A stretch of 64,000 nt of DNA from Bifidobacterium simiarum (GTDB lineage: Bacteria > Actinomycetota > Actinomycetes > Actinomycetales > Bifidobacteriaceae). Under the pieces are notes generated by a model. That model was not told the origin of the DNA and ran no database searches. It was given only the letters and a program-made list of their open reading frames with translations. The first letter of the stretch is position 1, and each line of letters begins with the position of its first letter. Position numbers and translations under genes: made by a program. The stretch lies in the NCBI RefSeq assembly GCF_002802905.1, contig NZ_PEBK01000007.1, positions 48,036 through 112,035 of the forward strand, read 5' to 3'. Positions 51,570 to 58,956 of the stretch are shown piece by piece.

Positions 51570-52616
51570 TTGGCTTCGTCGGAACGTAAGATCCTCGTAT
51601 CGGACATCGCGCGCATGTGCGGGGTGTCCATCACCACCGTATCCAAGGTCATCAACGGTCGCGGGGACGTCTCCGACAAGACCCGCGAAAAGATCGAAAA
51701 AGTCCTTGACGAAGTCGGGTTCTCCAAGCCGCTGTCCAGCACGAAGATCACCAACACCATCGAAATCGTGATGACGCATATGGCCAACAACGGCACCATC
51801 GCCATCACCCGGGCCTGCGCGTTCCAGGTCAAGGACAAGCCCATCGGCATCACCATCACCGAGGTCGGCGAAGGCGACGAGGGAACCGACAACGCCCTGA
51901 TGGGACTGCTCGACCGCAATCCGCTCGGCGTCATCATCATGATGAGCGCGGTTTCGGACCACGCCAAGAATCTGCTGGTCTCACGCAGCATTCCGTTCGT
52001 CATCCTCGATCCGATCGAAGAAGTGGAGGACCGGTACTGCACCGTCGGCATCGACAACTGGTCCGCGGGATTCAACGCCACGAATCATCTGCTGAGGCTC
52101 GGCCACCGCAACATCGGCACGCTCACCGGACCGAAGAACACACAGTCATCGCTGGCCAGATTCGCCGGATATACGGCCGCCATGAGCAACGCGGGTCTGG
52201 CATGGGAGGATCTGCCCACGGCGAGGGGCGACTATCAGGCGGAACCTGCGTACCACGCAGCCTGCGAACTGCTGGATCGACCGGACCGTCCCACCGCCAT
52301 CTTCGCCTTCAACGATCTTTCCGCGGTATGCGTCTACAAGGCCGCGCACGAGCGGAACATCCGGATTCCCGAGGATCTTTCGGTCGTCGGATTCGACAAC
52401 GTCTATCCGTCGAAATACATGGCCCCCGCGCTGACCACCATCGATCAGCCGTTCGACCTGATGGCGAAGAAGGCCATCGACATGATCCTCGAGGCGCGAG
52501 AGCATGACGGCAAGGTGTCGGAACCGCATATCGTCCTGCCGGCAAAACTCATCATTCGAGACAGCACGGCGGTACCGACGGGTGCTTCGGCCGCTCCCGA
52601 CGATATCGATATCTAA
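51570..52616 (+). CDS. LacI-family regulator of the fucose operon
   Basis: 348 residues from a TTG at 51570 with GAGAGGG 7 bases upstream; ATG codons at 51495 or 51522 are possible but lack an RBS. HTH: ILVSDIARMCGVSITTVSKV, hinge: VLDEVGFSK, then a type 1 periplasmic-binding core ending DLSVVGFDNVYPSK. It lies divergent from fuconate dehydratase with the operator between them. Likely effector is L-fucose or a pathway intermediate. A possible promoter is TTGCGA (51470) with TTTAAT 15-16 bases on. Confidence 0.85.
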   Translation: MASSERKILVSDIARMCGVSITTVSKVINGRGDVSDKTREKIEKVLDEVGFSKPLSSTKITNTIEIVMTHMANNGTIAITRACAFQVKDKPIGITITEVGEGDEGTDNALMGLLDRNPLGVIIMMSAVSDHAKNLLVSRSIPFVILDPIEEVEDRYCTVGIDNWSAGFNATNHLLRLGHRNIGTLTGPKNTQSSLARFAGYTAAMSNAGLAWEDLPTARGDYQAEPAYHAACELLDRPDRPTAIFAFNDLSAVCVYKAAHERNIRIPEDLSVVGFDNVYPSKYMAPALTTIDQPFDLMAKKAIDMILEAREHDGKVSEPHIVLPAKLIIRDSTAVPTGASAAPDDIDI

Positions 52617-52695
52617 ATTTTTTCGCCATTAATCACGAAAATAACTATCGAACGGCAACAATCCGGATCACCAATACGATCGGTACACCCGCCCC

Positions 52696-54006
52696 TCAGG
52701 CGCCGAGCGTGCCGATCGGAATGACGTAGATACCGTCATCGCGTCGATAGGCGAACTCGCCGATGCCGACAAGCACGGCGAGGAACTCGGGCTCTCGCGT
52801 TCTGGCGGCAGGATTGCCCAGCAATTTCGCCCGCATGCGGTTCAGATTCGTCGCCGCCGTAGGGACTTTGTCCTCACTGGTCTTGATCTCGATGCCTGCC
52901 CAACGTCCATCAGCCAGCTCTATGATCACGTCGCATTCCAGATCGGAATCGTCATGATAGTACCGAACGGGTTCCATGCCAACATCAGGCAACGCACGCG
53001 CGTACACCAGCAGATCGCGTATGCATAGGTTCTCAAACAGGAATCCGAATGTCTGCCAATCCTCCAGCATCGCCTGCGGATTCATGCCCAAAACGGAGGC
53101 GGCAATGGACGGGTCCGCAAAATATCGACGCGGCTTGGTCCTCAACCGCTTCGGATCACGAGCGGCAGGCACCCATCCCGGCACGCTATCGATCAAAAAC
53201 ATGTCCTCAAACATGGCGACGTACTCGGATACCATCCGATCGGAGATCAAATCGTCAAGATTCTCCTCCGTGCCATACATGTCACAACGAAGAGTCCTAT
53301 ATGTGACCGACTGACCGAGATTACGAGCAAGTGAGGCCAACAGTCGTCTGCCCACATCCGCGCTCTTGCCTTGCTTGGGTACGCTCTCGGTCAAAGTAAG
53401 CCGAATGTATTCTCGAATAAGCGTCTGCGCATCCGAAACGTCCATTCCCAGACTTTCCGGCCATCCCCCTCGACACACGGCATCGAATATCGCACGAGTA
53501 TCGGTAGGAGATTTTGCGGCCTGAAACCTGTGCTCGAACAGACCGGAAAGACTGACCTCTCCCGAAGACAACCCTGATTCGGACAGGGTCATGGGATTCA
53601 TGCGGATACGTCCGATTCTGCCGGCGCCACTGTGATGGGGAGTTCGATCGTGCAAGGGCGTAGATGAGCCGGTCAGAATCCATTGCCCCTTGGTGGACGG
53701 ATTGTCGTCCACACCGTGCCGCACCTCATCCCAGATGGCCGGAGCCAACTGCCATTCATCAATGACATGCGGAACATCCCCAATCAGCATCAGGGACGGA
53801 TCGGCTGAAGCAGCCGCGAGATTATTTCCACGATCCACATAGGTAATGCTGGAAGCGTGCGCCCGAGCCGACCATGTCTTGCCGCACCACTTGGTCCCCG
53901 TAATCTCGACCGCGCCGAAAATGCGCATATAACGTTCGATCTGCGCATCCACGATACGCGGACGATACTCAGCCGGAGCAACGCCGACGCCACTTCTCTC
54001 AGCCAT
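52696..54006 (-). CDS. AAA-family ATPase with DUF4143 domain
   Basis: 436 residues. The P-loop is GTKWCGKTWSA (a variant seen in this family), and DVPHVIDEWQLAPAIWDEV is the Walker B region with WILTGSSTP as sensor 1. The C-terminal DUF4143 (about 215-400) resembles a restriction-endonuclease-like fold (LECDVIIELADGRWAGIEIK, with an E/D-x-K pattern). The family's role is unsettled; some members look like stand-alone defence or toxin-like genes. A 5 x 23-bp array lies 41 bases upstream of the start. No partner gene is adjacent. Confidence 0.82.
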   Translation of the reverse strand: MAERSGVGVAPAEYRPRIVDAQIERYMRIFGAVEITGTKWCGKTWSARAHASSITYVDRGNNLAAASADPSLMLIGDVPHVIDEWQLAPAIWDEVRHGVDDNPSTKGQWILTGSSTPLHDRTPHHSGAGRIGRIRMNPMTLSESGLSSGEVSLSGLFEHRFQAAKSPTDTRAIFDAVCRGGWPESLGMDVSDAQTLIREYIRLTLTESVPKQGKSADVGRRLLASLARNLGQSVTYRTLRCDMYGTEENLDDLISDRMVSEYVAMFEDMFLIDSVPGWVPAARDPKRLRTKPRRYFADPSIAASVLGMNPQAMLEDWQTFGFLFENLCIRDLLVYARALPDVGMEPVRYYHDDSDLECDVIIELADGRWAGIEIKTSEDKVPTAATNLNRMRAKLLGNPAARTREPEFLAVLVGIGEFAYRRDDGIYVIPIGTLGA

Positions 54007-54040
54007 ATACGCTGCCGTTCCTTACCTGAAATATCACTAT

Positions 54041-54150
54041 TACCAAAATCCGAATGGTTCAGCTACCAAAATCCGAATTCCTCAACAACAATAATCCGAA
54101 TATTTCAGCTACCAAAATCCGAATGGTTCAGCTACCAGAATCCGAATTGG
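54041..54150 (-). repeat. Five-unit, 23-bp-period array upstream of the AAA/DUF4143 gene
   Basis: AATCCGAAT recurs at 54047, 54070, 54093, 54116 and 54139, exactly every 23 bases. Units 1, 2, 4 and 5 also share (C)TACCA(A/G)A before it and unit 1, 4 share GGTTCAGC after it. Probably a regulatory (operator or iteron-like) array; not a CRISPR, since there are no unique spacers. Confidence 0.8.
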
Positions 54151-54213
54151 CAATGGCAAAGGTAGGTACTCAGCCCTCGAGTCAAACCGCACCACAGGAT
54201 GGAATCCCAAGAC

Positions 54214-54262
54214 CCCTCATCAGACGGCCATACGGCCGCCAGCTTCCCCCGGCGGGGGAAGC
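54214..54262. repeat. Family A repeat
   Basis: CCCCTCATCAGACGGCC...GGCCGCCAGCTTCCCCC, then GGGGGAAGCC. Part of the 54150-54611 gene-free repeat tract. Confidence 0.6.
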
Positions 54263-54269
54263 CAAACAA

Positions 54270-54592
54270 CGGGCCCCCGCTGGCGTGGGCTCCCGGCGCA
54301 AGCCGGGTGGGGTGGCCGAACGAAGACCGCTTGACCACCCCCAGTCGGCTCCGCCGACAGCCCCCGACGTCTTGTGCGACGTACGCCCGTGAGGGCGTAC
54401 TGCCACGAACAGTCCACCGGACTGTTCGTCCAGCGGGGGCAAAATCATGTTCCCAACCTCTTATGCGAAACGTGTTCCCGCCGGATGGACGGTCCGGTGG
54501 ACCGTCCATAGCAGCATGGCCCCACGGCCATGCGTCGCACAACACGTCGGGAGCTGGACGCCGACAGACGGACTGAGGGTGGCACACCAGAG
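54270..54592. repeat. Family B composite tract
   Basis: Several family B half-copies (GACCACCCCCAGTCGGC at 54331; CGGACTGAGGGTGGC near 54570) surround two nested palindromes, GTACGCCCGTGAGGGCGTAC at about 54383 and GCATGGCCCCACGGCCATGC at about 54509. Both are followed or preceded by the GTCGCACAAGACGTCGG-like block. No gene lies here; it ends 20 bases before the Maf-Nudix stop. Confidence 0.6.
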
Positions 54593-54611
54593 CCCGCCGA
54601 AAACGCACCAC

Positions 54612-55952
54612 TCAGAACGTCTGGCGGCTGATCTTGCGCAGGCGCTCCTCGAAGCGGGGCCAGTCGGTTTTCATGGCGGTGAGCAGCGGGAGCTTGCCGA
54701 CCTCGTCGATCGGCACCCACGTCACCTCAAGGCTTTCGTCGTCATTGGCATGCGGCTGCACCTCATGCCCGGGCTTTTCGAACGCGAACACCGTGGTGTA
54801 GCCCCACGGGCCGTGGTCCTCCATGTACGAACCGACCACGTCGATGTCGCGCGGACGGATGTTCGCTTCCTCGAAGCTTTCTCGCAGCGCACCCTCCAGC
54901 GGGCTCTCGCCGTCGGCGGTCGCGCCTCCCGGAATGCCCCACTTGCCGCCTTCGGCACTCCACAGCGCGCGATGCTGCATGAGCACATGCGTCACCTCGC
55001 CGGTTTCGGGGTTACGCCTGGCCAGCAGCACGCCGGAGGCGCCGTTGAGTCCCCAGTGCTTGTGCCCGCAGGCGCAGTCAATGAACCCGTCGCCGGGCTG
55101 GTGCACGTTCTCCTTGGGCGGCGTGGCCCCGATCGACTTCAACACGGACACCGGAATGCTGTGCTCCTGCTGCTCTTCGCGGTCCATGTTCCACAGATCG
55201 GTCCAGTCGATGTCCAGCTCCTCGACCAGCTGACGGGCCAGCGGCAGGCTCAGGCCGATGATGCCGCTCGGGTCACCTTCGATGCGGTCGATGAACGCGC
55301 CGCCGAACCCGTCGAGCGTGAACGATCCGGCCACTTCCAGCGGCTCGCCGGTGGCGATGTAACGCTCGATCATGTCGTCGGAGAAATCGCAGAACGTCAC
55401 TTCGGCGTGGCTGGCGCGGCTCACCATGCGGCCGGTGGCGGCGTCGATCACGCAATGACCGGTCCACAGGGTGCCGGTGCGTCCGCGCATCATCCGCAGA
55501 CGCTCGCGCGCATGATCCTCGGTATGCGGCTTGCCGTAGGGCACGCCGTCGAGCTCGAACATCGAATCGCAGCCGATGATCAGTGGCCCGACCTTGGCGT
55601 CGGTCAGTCCCTCATGCTCCTCGATGGCCTCGTGCACCGACTTGACCTCGGCCACCGTGCCGAATCCGTCGGTCAGCGGGTACGAAACGTGCATTTCGCC
55701 GGTCGCCTGCGCGGCGGCGGCCGAAATCTCCATGTATTCGCGGTAGACGGCCGCGGCCTTCGCCCGGGCCAGCAGCGGCACGCGATCCTCGGTGGTCATC
55801 TCGTCCACGGCAATGCCGCGCTGCGCGGCAGTACTGGCCACCACGGCCGCCTCATCGACGTGCGAGACGCGAATGGTGGCGCGGATTCCCGCATGGAACA
55901 GCACGTCGCGGCGCGCCTTGGACTTCGACGCGAGAATCAGTGGAATGGACAT
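54612..55952 (-). CDS. Maf-type nucleotide pyrophosphatase fused to a Nudix hydrolase
   Basis: 446 residues from ATG 55952 (MSIPLILASKSKARRDVL). Residues 1-260 are the Maf/YhdE/YceF fold: LASKSKARRDVLFHAGI, IGCDSMFELDG and YIATGEPLEVAGSFTLDGFGGAF, with about 30-40 residues inserted compared with a 190-200-residue Maf. Residues about 290-446 are Nudix: GGATADGESPLEGALRESFEE is the Nudix box in parts, with EEANI in place of EEXGU. Maf enzymes cleave modified or canonical dNTPs/UTP; Nudix enzymes clean up NDP-X. The fusion suggests a two-way nucleotide housekeeping enzyme. An earlier start (56093) would add a repeat-encoded WSVWSV tail and is rejected. Confidence 0.85.
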   Translation of the reverse strand: MSIPLILASKSKARRDVLFHAGIRATIRVSHVDEAAVVASTAAQRGIAVDEMTTEDRVPLLARAKAAAVYREYMEISAAAAQATGEMHVSYPLTDGFGTVAEVKSVHEAIEEHEGLTDAKVGPLIIGCDSMFELDGVPYGKPHTEDHARERLRMMRGRTGTLWTGHCVIDAATGRMVSRASHAEVTFCDFSDDMIERYIATGEPLEVAGSFTLDGFGGAFIDRIEGDPSGIIGLSLPLARQLVEELDIDWTDLWNMDREEQQEHSIPVSVLKSIGATPPKENVHQPGDGFIDCACGHKHWGLNGASGVLLARRNPETGEVTHVLMQHRALWSAEGGKWGIPGGATADGESPLEGALRESFEEANIRPRDIDVVGSYMEDHGPWGYTTVFAFEKPGHEVQPHANDDESLEVTWVPIDEVGKLPLLTAMKTDWPRFEERLRKISRQTF

Positions 55953-56061
55953 GGAACGACTTTCTTCAAACGTATCGGGTATGTACGGTATGCGAACTAA
56001 CCACCGTAGCAGATGGTCACACCAACCGAACGGTCCAACTATACCGACCGAACGGTCTGAC

Positions 56062-56097
56062 CATACCGACCATACCGACCACACCGACCACACCGAC
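56062..56097. repeat. 9-bp tandem repeat (CATACCGAC/CACACCGAC)
   Basis: Four 9-base units upstream of the Maf-Nudix gene. The same unit family codes the His/Asp/Thr linker of the CydDC-like protein (29640-29700). Confidence 0.65.
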
Positions 56098-56141
56098 CAG
56101 ATCAGCCGGTCCGACCCCGGCGGATCAGACGCGGGCTGAGG

Positions 56142-57188
56142 TCAGCACCCCTCCGCCTCGTACAGCACGCCGCTACGGTCGATCGCCGGGTGCAGCATCC
56201 GCCAGTGCCCGCCGGCGAGCCAGCGCGAATCCAGCAGATCGCGCAACGCGGCGGAATCGTCGCCGTCGTGCAGCACGAGCACGCAGGGGCCGGCGCCGGA
56301 GATCGTGGAGGCGTAGCCGTTGGCGCGCAGGAAGGTCATTAGCTCCCAGGACTGCGGCATCAGCGAACTGCGGTACCGCTGGTGGAGCGTGTCGGCGGTG
56401 GCGGAGAACAGCATGGCGTTGACGTCGCGGCCGTGATCGGCGGCCATCGCCGCGGGCAGCAGGGCCACGCGGGAGACGTTGAACACGGCGTCGGTGCGGG
56501 GCACGTCGGTCGGCAGGGCGTGACGGGCCTCCTCAGTGGAGAGCTTGAAGTCGGGCACGAACACCCAGGCGTTGATCCGCTCGCCCACCCGGTAGTTCAC
56601 CGTGTGGTATCCGCCCTTGAACGGTTCGGCCGATCCGGGGAACGACGCCGTACCGTCCGTTGGGGAGACCACGGTGCGGGCCTTGAGCACGGGAGAGTCG
56701 ATGACCGGGACCTCGCGGGACGGCTCGAAATCCCAGGAGACGGTCATGCCGCCGTAGACGGCCGGGGCCACGTTGTCGGGATGGCCTTCGATGTGCGCGG
56801 CGAGATCGAAGATGAAGTCGCGTGCCTCGTCGCCCAGCCCCGCGAACGCGGCCGCGGCGGAGACGCCGGCGACGATCGCCTCGGCCGACGATCCCATGCC
56901 GCGCTCCTGCGGAATGCGGTTGATCGCGGTCAGCCGTACGCCGGTCTGCGGCAGTCCGATCTCCTCCATCGCCCGGCGGAGGGATCGGATCACCAGATGA
57001 CGATCGTCACGCGGCAGCGTGGTCTCGCCCTCGCCGTGGATTTCGATCTCGACGTCGCTGCTCGGCAGCAGTTCGAAATGCAGTTCGTCGCGCACGTCCA
57101 GCGCCAGTCCCACGGCGTCGAAGCCGGGTCCGAGATTGGCGCTGGTGGCGGGAACGGTAACCTTCACGGCATCGGTGGCGAACTTCAT
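56142..57188 (-). CDS. thrB: Homoserine kinase
   Basis: 348 residues from ATG 57188 (MKFATDAVKVTVPATSANLG, GAGGAG upstream). PATSANLGPGFDAVG and the ATP loop PQERGMGSSAEAIVAG mark the GHMP kinase family, and ISGAGPCVLVLHD is the third motif. It phosphorylates homoserine on the way to threonine. It follows hom by 77 bases. A longer overlapping frame upstream is an antisense-frame shadow of hom. Confidence 0.92.
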   Translation of the reverse strand: MKFATDAVKVTVPATSANLGPGFDAVGLALDVRDELHFELLPSSDVEIEIHGEGETTLPRDDRHLVIRSLRRAMEEIGLPQTGVRLTAINRIPQERGMGSSAEAIVAGVSAAAAFAGLGDEARDFIFDLAAHIEGHPDNVAPAVYGGMTVSWDFEPSREVPVIDSPVLKARTVVSPTDGTASFPGSAEPFKGGYHTVNYRVGERINAWVFVPDFKLSTEEARHALPTDVPRTDAVFNVSRVALLPAAMAADHGRDVNAMLFSATADTLHQRYRSSLMPQSWELMTFLRANGYASTISGAGPCVLVLHDGDDSAALRDLLDSRWLAGGHWRMLHPAIDRSGVLYEAEGC

Positions 57189-57265
57189 GCTTCTGTGACT
57201 CTCCTCTTGTCTTCGCGTACCGTCTGCGGTCAGTGTGTGCTGCGGTTTTGCCGTCTTTGCTGCGG

Positions 57266-58588
57266 TCAGTCGAGCACGCGCAGGATGGTGACCTCGTCGG
57301 TGGTGAAATCGAGCTGCTTGACGGCTTCGACGGCCTCGCGCAGCGTGCTCTCCTCGCACAGATGGGTGACCAGACGCAGCTGCTGCAGTTCGCCGCTGTA
57401 TCCGGGCTCGTGCAGGGTGGGCTTGAGATCCTGGTTCACGCCGTTGATCGACAGGCCGCGCTTGGCGAACTCCTCGGCGATGGCCGCGAGCACGCCCGGC
57501 TTGTCGTGGATCACGAAACGCACGGCGAAGGCGGACTTGCCCACGCCCAGCGGGGCCTTCGGCAGGTTCGCGTACATCGGGATCACCGGGCCGACGCAAC
57601 CGTGGGTGATGTGACGGGCCTCGGTCACCACGTCGCCGACCACGGCGGAGGCGGTGGGGGCGCCGCCGGCACCGCGACCGTAGAACATCAGGTCGTCGGC
57701 GGCCTCGGCCTTGACGAACACGGCGTTGAAGCTGCCGTGCACGCTGGCGAGCGGGTGCTCGTTCGGGATCAGCGCCGGGTACACGCGGGTGGAGATGCCG
57801 GCCTCGGTGTTCTCGCACACGGCGAGCAGCTTGATGACCTTGTTCTCGGCGGTGGCGGCGGCGATGTCGTCGGCGGTGATCTGGGTGATGCCCTCGACGG
57901 CCACGTCGTCGATGCGCACGTCGGTGTGGAAGGCGAGGGACGACATGATCGCGGCCTTGTTGGCGGCGTCCTCGCCCTCGATGTCGCCGGTCGGATCGGC
58001 TTCGGCGTAGCCCTTGGCCTGCGCGTCCTTGAGTGCCACGTCGAAGTCGAGGCCCTTGGTGGTCATCTCGTCGAGGATGTAGTTGGTGGTGCCGTTGACG
58101 ATGCCCATGATGCTGGTGATCTTGTCGCCGACCATGGATTCGCGCAGGGGGCGGACGATCGGAATCGCACCGGCCACGGCGGCCTCGAAGTAGAAGTCGA
58201 CGTGATGGGCTTCGGCGGCCGCGTAGATCTCGGGGCCGTACTTGGCGATCAGCGCCTTGTTCGCGGTGACCACGGAGGCACCGGATTCGATGGCCTTCAT
58301 CACGAAGGTGTAGGCCGCGGTGGTGCCGCCGATCAGCTCGATCACGATGTCCGCCTTGGTGCACAGACCGGCGGTGTCGGTGGTGAGCAGCGACTTGTCG
58401 ATCCACGGGACGTTGACCTCGCTGGGGTCGAGGCAGGCCACGCCGACGAGCTCGAGCGGACGGCCGATGCGCTGGGCCAGCTCCTCCTGCTGCTCCACGA
58501 TCAGACGGGCGGTGGCGGAACCCACCGTTCCGGCTCCCAGCAGTGCCACGCGAATGGGGGTCACGTTCTCTACCGCGTTCTCTACCAT
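57266..58588 (-). CDS. hom: Homoserine dehydrogenase
   Basis: 440 residues. ALLGAGTVGSATARLI binds NAD(P), and GIVNGTTNYILDEMTTKG is the catalytic-domain signature. The C-terminal ACT domain (FVIHDKPGVLAAIAEEFAKR) is the threonine feedback sensor. It reduces aspartate semialdehyde to homoserine, the branch to threonine and methionine. First gene of hom-thrB, 368 bases after the lysA stop. Confidence 0.94.
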   Translation of the reverse strand: MVENAVENVTPIRVALLGAGTVGSATARLIVEQQEELAQRIGRPLELVGVACLDPSEVNVPWIDKSLLTTDTAGLCTKADIVIELIGGTTAAYTFVMKAIESGASVVTANKALIAKYGPEIYAAAEAHHVDFYFEAAVAGAIPIVRPLRESMVGDKITSIMGIVNGTTNYILDEMTTKGLDFDVALKDAQAKGYAEADPTGDIEGEDAANKAAIMSSLAFHTDVRIDDVAVEGITQITADDIAAATAENKVIKLLAVCENTEAGISTRVYPALIPNEHPLASVHGSFNAVFVKAEAADDLMFYGRGAGGAPTASAVVGDVVTEARHITHGCVGPVIPMYANLPKAPLGVGKSAFAVRFVIHDKPGVLAAIAEEFAKRGLSINGVNQDLKPTLHEPGYSGELQQLRLVTHLCEESTLREAVEAVKQLDFTTDEVTILRVLD

Positions 58589-58956
58589 GTGTGCGTCCTT
58601 CCCGACGACGATGCCTTATGTCTCGATGTGTCTCGATCCTGACGGACGGGACCGCCCATGCGCAGTGTCATACGGATAGGCGTCCCGCCCGCAAAAATAC
58701 AACCTCATTCATCCTACGGTCGTAAAGCGACAGGCAGGATAACGGCGACCGTTAATCTTTCCCGGCTTCCCCTTGAGGGGAAGCTGTCAGCGATGGTAAC
58801 GGCCCGATCCCCGGCTTCCCCTTGAGGGGAAGCTGTCAGCGGCAGCTGACTGATGAGGTGACCGCGAATCCTCTCCGACCGTCACCTCATCCGTCCGGCT
58901 TCGCCGGCCACCTTCCCCTCGAGGGGAAGGCAAAGAGGTTTCTGCCCCCGATCCGG
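58589..58956. other. Gap between lysA and hom
   Basis: No gene. The 58589-58760 part should hold the hom promoter; GGGACGCC and GGCGGTCCC form a weak stem in the minus sense. The rest is a family A tract (58763-58930). Confidence 0.5.
58763..58930. repeat. Family A repeat tract
   Basis: Two successive GGCTTCCCCTTGAGGGGAAGC copies with CTGTCAGCG, then CTGACTGATGAGG facing CACCTCATCCGTCCGGC...CCTTCCCCTCGAGGGGAAGG. It begins 27 bases after the lysA stop and may terminate that operon. Confidence 0.75.

Noticed and set aside
54041-54150. CRISPR-like reading of the 23-bp array
   Set aside because: Units are contiguous with conserved sequence across the whole period and no spacer diversity.
55953-56093. 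N-terminal extension of the Maf-Nudix protein (WSVWSVWSV)
   Set aside because: It is encoded by the 9-bp tandem repeat, and the Maf fold begins right at MSIPLILASKS.
56142-58406. 754-codon ORF covering thrB and part of hom
   Set aside because: Only the last 348 codons are a protein-like sequence (ThrB); the upstream part is an off-frame shadow of hom rich in Arg/Gly.
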